The position numbers and the translations under genes were made by a program. A model generated the notes under the pieces. The model worked only from the letters and a program-made list of their open reading frames with translations, ran no database searches and had not been told where the DNA came from. From Harmothoe impar (taxonomy: Eukaryota; Annelida; Polychaeta; Phyllodocida; Polynoidae), in NCBI GenBank assembly GCA_947462335.1, contig OX381708.1:43217377-43281376 (forward strand): DNA of 64,000 nt, written 5' to 3'. Positions 61,354-64,000 of this stretch are shown here, piece after piece (position 1 is the first letter of the stretch; each line of letters begins with the position of its first letter).

Positions 61354-62061
61354 CGATATTAAAAGCAGAGATCCATGGAGACTGGGAGAAAAAATACAAG
61401 ATACTAACGAGGATAATTTTTTCAGCCTCGTTATGTGACCCAATTACACCTCTATATAGCCAAATCAGGCAAATGAAAAGGCCACGCCTTGCCAATTTTA
61501 ATATAGTTATGTCCTCATTTCTGTTCCCAATTAATGAAACATTAACATAGGCATGTCACATATACTGCAATTAAGAGATTCGAAATGTGATACCCGAAAC
61601 AACTTCCTTCGTCTTTAAATGTGACATGACTGATTCTTAAAATGCATATTACATCGATGTATAGCCGATGTAGGCCTATAGGCATATACCATTAATAATA
61701 GCCTTAAGGTGAAATCATTAAATGTGAAGCAGTATAAACACATATGTTTAATTTAAAGCTTTATTGGTCCCTTATTGGGTAAATATTGCACAAAGAATCA
61801 ACGTGTGATTAAGCACTCTAGAATTCACAGGTATGCACGTAGGACCACACTGCACTTTCTGTATTTTATAATGCTTGTGTACACACATATATTTAGACTG
61901 ATACCCCTTGGATAATATGTTAATTTTGGATATATAAAGGCATGCATGAATGCAGAATCTTGGGTATGTCTTTGCCGCCACAAGGATACTCATAAAGTGC
62001 TTCCTATTACTTACACACTAGGCTTTTAGCAAACAGCATAGGCGCTGAAAACGATGTAGAT

Positions 62062-62197
<136 letters not shown>

Positions 62198-62618
62198 GAT
62201 GTGACCCAAAAGTGAAGATAAAATCAGTAAGTGTATAATCAAGAGGATTTCTATTTATAATATGCAAATAGTTCCTATCCTTTCTTGGACATTCACGATC
62301 ATTATGGATGTTTAAAGCTTTGTTATCACATTTATGCAAATGGGCATTAAAAAGTCAGACTTCTCCCGGCAGCTGTATGTTCTCTGATTAGAAAGGTACT
62401 ATGAAAGGCTAATATCTATCAAGTATTTTGTATAAATAAATCACAAGTTGATATCACTACCTCATTCCAGCATATTACCAGGGTATATGGATATATGTTA
62501 ATCTCTTGAATATTACACACAATTGTAAGACATGCATAGAATAGATATTTGTATAGCTATTACATGGCATTCTACCACATGTTTTAGCTACAGTCTAAGT
62601 GTTATGCCCAAAAAGGCT

Positions 62619-63587
62619 CTAAATGAACTTCAGAACAAAGTCGAGCCAATTTCTGCCCAGCTCCAACATACTACAGATGGACTTGTGTTTGTTCATAGTG
62701 GCCCTGCAGTATCCCACTGCTCGTGCCAGTCTCGCTTCATGGCACATAAACTGGTGACCGACGACATCCATGAATCGCTGTGATGTAATATGCCCGAGCA
62801 GCATGTCACCCATTTGATCTGCAAGGCGGTACCATGGCTGCCCATCACCTGTATCAGGGAATAGCCTTCGGATCTCTTCTGTCTTCCAATCTAACCAATA
62901 TGGCTTTGTTGCACATTCTGATGACGTGACGTCAGAGAACACGTCATGGATGACCTCCGCTAGGGGGCGGCACTGGGCATGGTCATGTGACACTTCACAC
63001 ACCGGACTGTGTCTGATGAGGAGGGCCAGTACCAGCAGGCTGCCCACTAAATGCTCCAGGTCCTTAGCTGTGCTTTCTCCTGTGGAATTTCAATGTAATA
63101 AGGTCTTTGAGACATTGCCAGATACATTCATATAATACTCAACCTGGCAAGTGTAATGACAATGACAATGGAATTGAAGCTTGTTGTTTTGCTTCACACA
63201 CTAACAATAAGGCTTTTCAATGCCAAGAGTAATCAAAAACATGGAAATTCTTGAATTGGAATCCCAGAGAAGGGTAATCATCAAATCTTAATTATGTATT
63301 GATAAAAATATTGATTCTATTATGATTATCAGGATTTGCTTGTGTGCTTAATCAATGGTTGCCCGTGGAAAACAGTGTTTTTTTTGTTTTCAATAAATAA
63401 ACTTGTCCTATTACTTGTAAATTGATAAAATGTACCAATCCATTATGCAGGGGTTGAACAAAAAGGACCAGGAGAATAAGAGCTTACCCAGAGAGTTAAG
63501 TCCTGCCTCTATCAGCTCTCGATGGCAACGTTCTACCACCGACCCGAGCAACCTGGTCAGCTCCGGCCCAAGGGTCCACCATATGCC
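62619..63587 (-). CDS. Unrecognised protein, last two exons
   Basis: Two exons on the - strand: 63488-63587 and 62619-63079, joined in phase by a GT-AG intron; an acceptor at 63588 shows that further exons lie upstream. The visible 186 residues are helix-rich: WWTLGPELTRLLGSVVERCH, then DLEHLVGSLLVLALLIRHSP, a polar DWKTEEIRRLFPDTGDG stretch, and a cysteine-containing tail ending LELGRNWLDFVLKFI. I do not recognise the family. The coding signal is good (clean frame, splice sites, GC-richer than flanks), so it is probably a real gene. No upstream exon was found between 63588 and 64000, so the rest likely lies beyond the window. It is convergent with the TMEM35-like gene. Confidence 0.65.
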
Positions 63588-63599
63588 CTGTGTGATCAA

Positions 63600-64000
63600 A
63601 CTGGTCCAGTTATAAATGTATATAGTGCAAAAAGTCCCTATTTAGATGATATTTACATGGACTACTGTTGAGTAAAGCCTTATCTAATACATTTTGAAGT
63701 GGATATGGGACATTTTGACCAGCAAGACATTTTGGTATTTCACAAAATCATTTATCGGTCTTGATGCACAATCTGTTATTGTTTAAATATTTGTAGGGGC
63801 TAGGGTTATACGGGTATGTTATATGACGAGTGCTGTTGGATGTTGTGTTGCGAGCTCAGTCCGAACCCTTCAGTCCGACGGTAGGTGGCAGCACCTACCC
63901 CGGGCTTGGGGTATGGACAGAGGTCGCTATAGGCTTCCGGTCTGCGTGTGCGCGCGCAGGCTGGCTGCCTATATATACCCAGCATCTGACGGTACTCGTC
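63600..64000. other. No coding sequence seen; possible repeat end
   Basis: The last 150 bp become GC-rich with TATATATA near 63972 and GTGTGCGCGCGC. This could be the start of a repeat or promoter but cannot be judged at the window edge. Confidence 0.3.

Overview
This is 64 kb of an intron-rich animal genome. Every multi-exon gene has GT-AG introns, and the proteins closely resemble vertebrate orthologues. The transposon mix (Ty3/gypsy-type LTR element, non-LTR element without RNase H, a DIRS/Ngaro-like tyrosine recombinase, many MITEs and foldbacks) and the frequent motif TAGGCCTA suggest a marine invertebrate, perhaps an ambulacrarian deuterostome such as an echinoderm or hemichordate. The species cannot be fixed from the window.

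Layout. 1-9 kb: repeats only, with a foldback (1801-2585) and a non-LTR retrotransposon (4769 to about 7815). 9.2-14.7 kb, + strand: an ODF3/CIMAP1-type sperm-tail protein in four exons plus a second, alternative last exon. 17.4-21.7 kb: a complete-ended LTR retrotransposon on the - strand, inserted in the target duplication of a MITE. 22-30 kb: hairpins, minisatellites and MITEs; no gene seen. 30.2-37.4 kb, - strand: DYNLT1 (Tctex-type dynein light chain), five exons, also with a second alternative last exon. 37.6-57.3 kb, + strand: MSH2, 25 coding exons, starting 185 bp head-to-head from DYNLT1. MSH2 intron 2 (9.4 kb) is a nest of transposons, including a 7.5-kb insertion carrying a 3.4-kb 27-bp minisatellite and a broken tyrosine recombinase. 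60.1-61.4 kb, + strand: a two-exon TMEM35B/NACHO-like membrane protein. 62.6-63.6 kb, - strand: the last two exons of an unrecognised gene that continues upstream.

The genes are not a pathway cluster. ODF3 and DYNLT1 are both microtubule/axoneme related, MSH2 is DNA mismatch repair, and the TMEM35-like protein is a probable ER chaperone. The most notable biology is that ODF3 and DYNLT1 each carry two intact, phase-matched alternative last exons, so each could make two proteins differing only at the C-terminus. Also notable: an LTR element whose coding region stops just as integrase begins yet has near-identical LTRs and an intact target duplication, and the compact MSH2/DYNLT1 shared promoter with a CRE and an E2F-type site.
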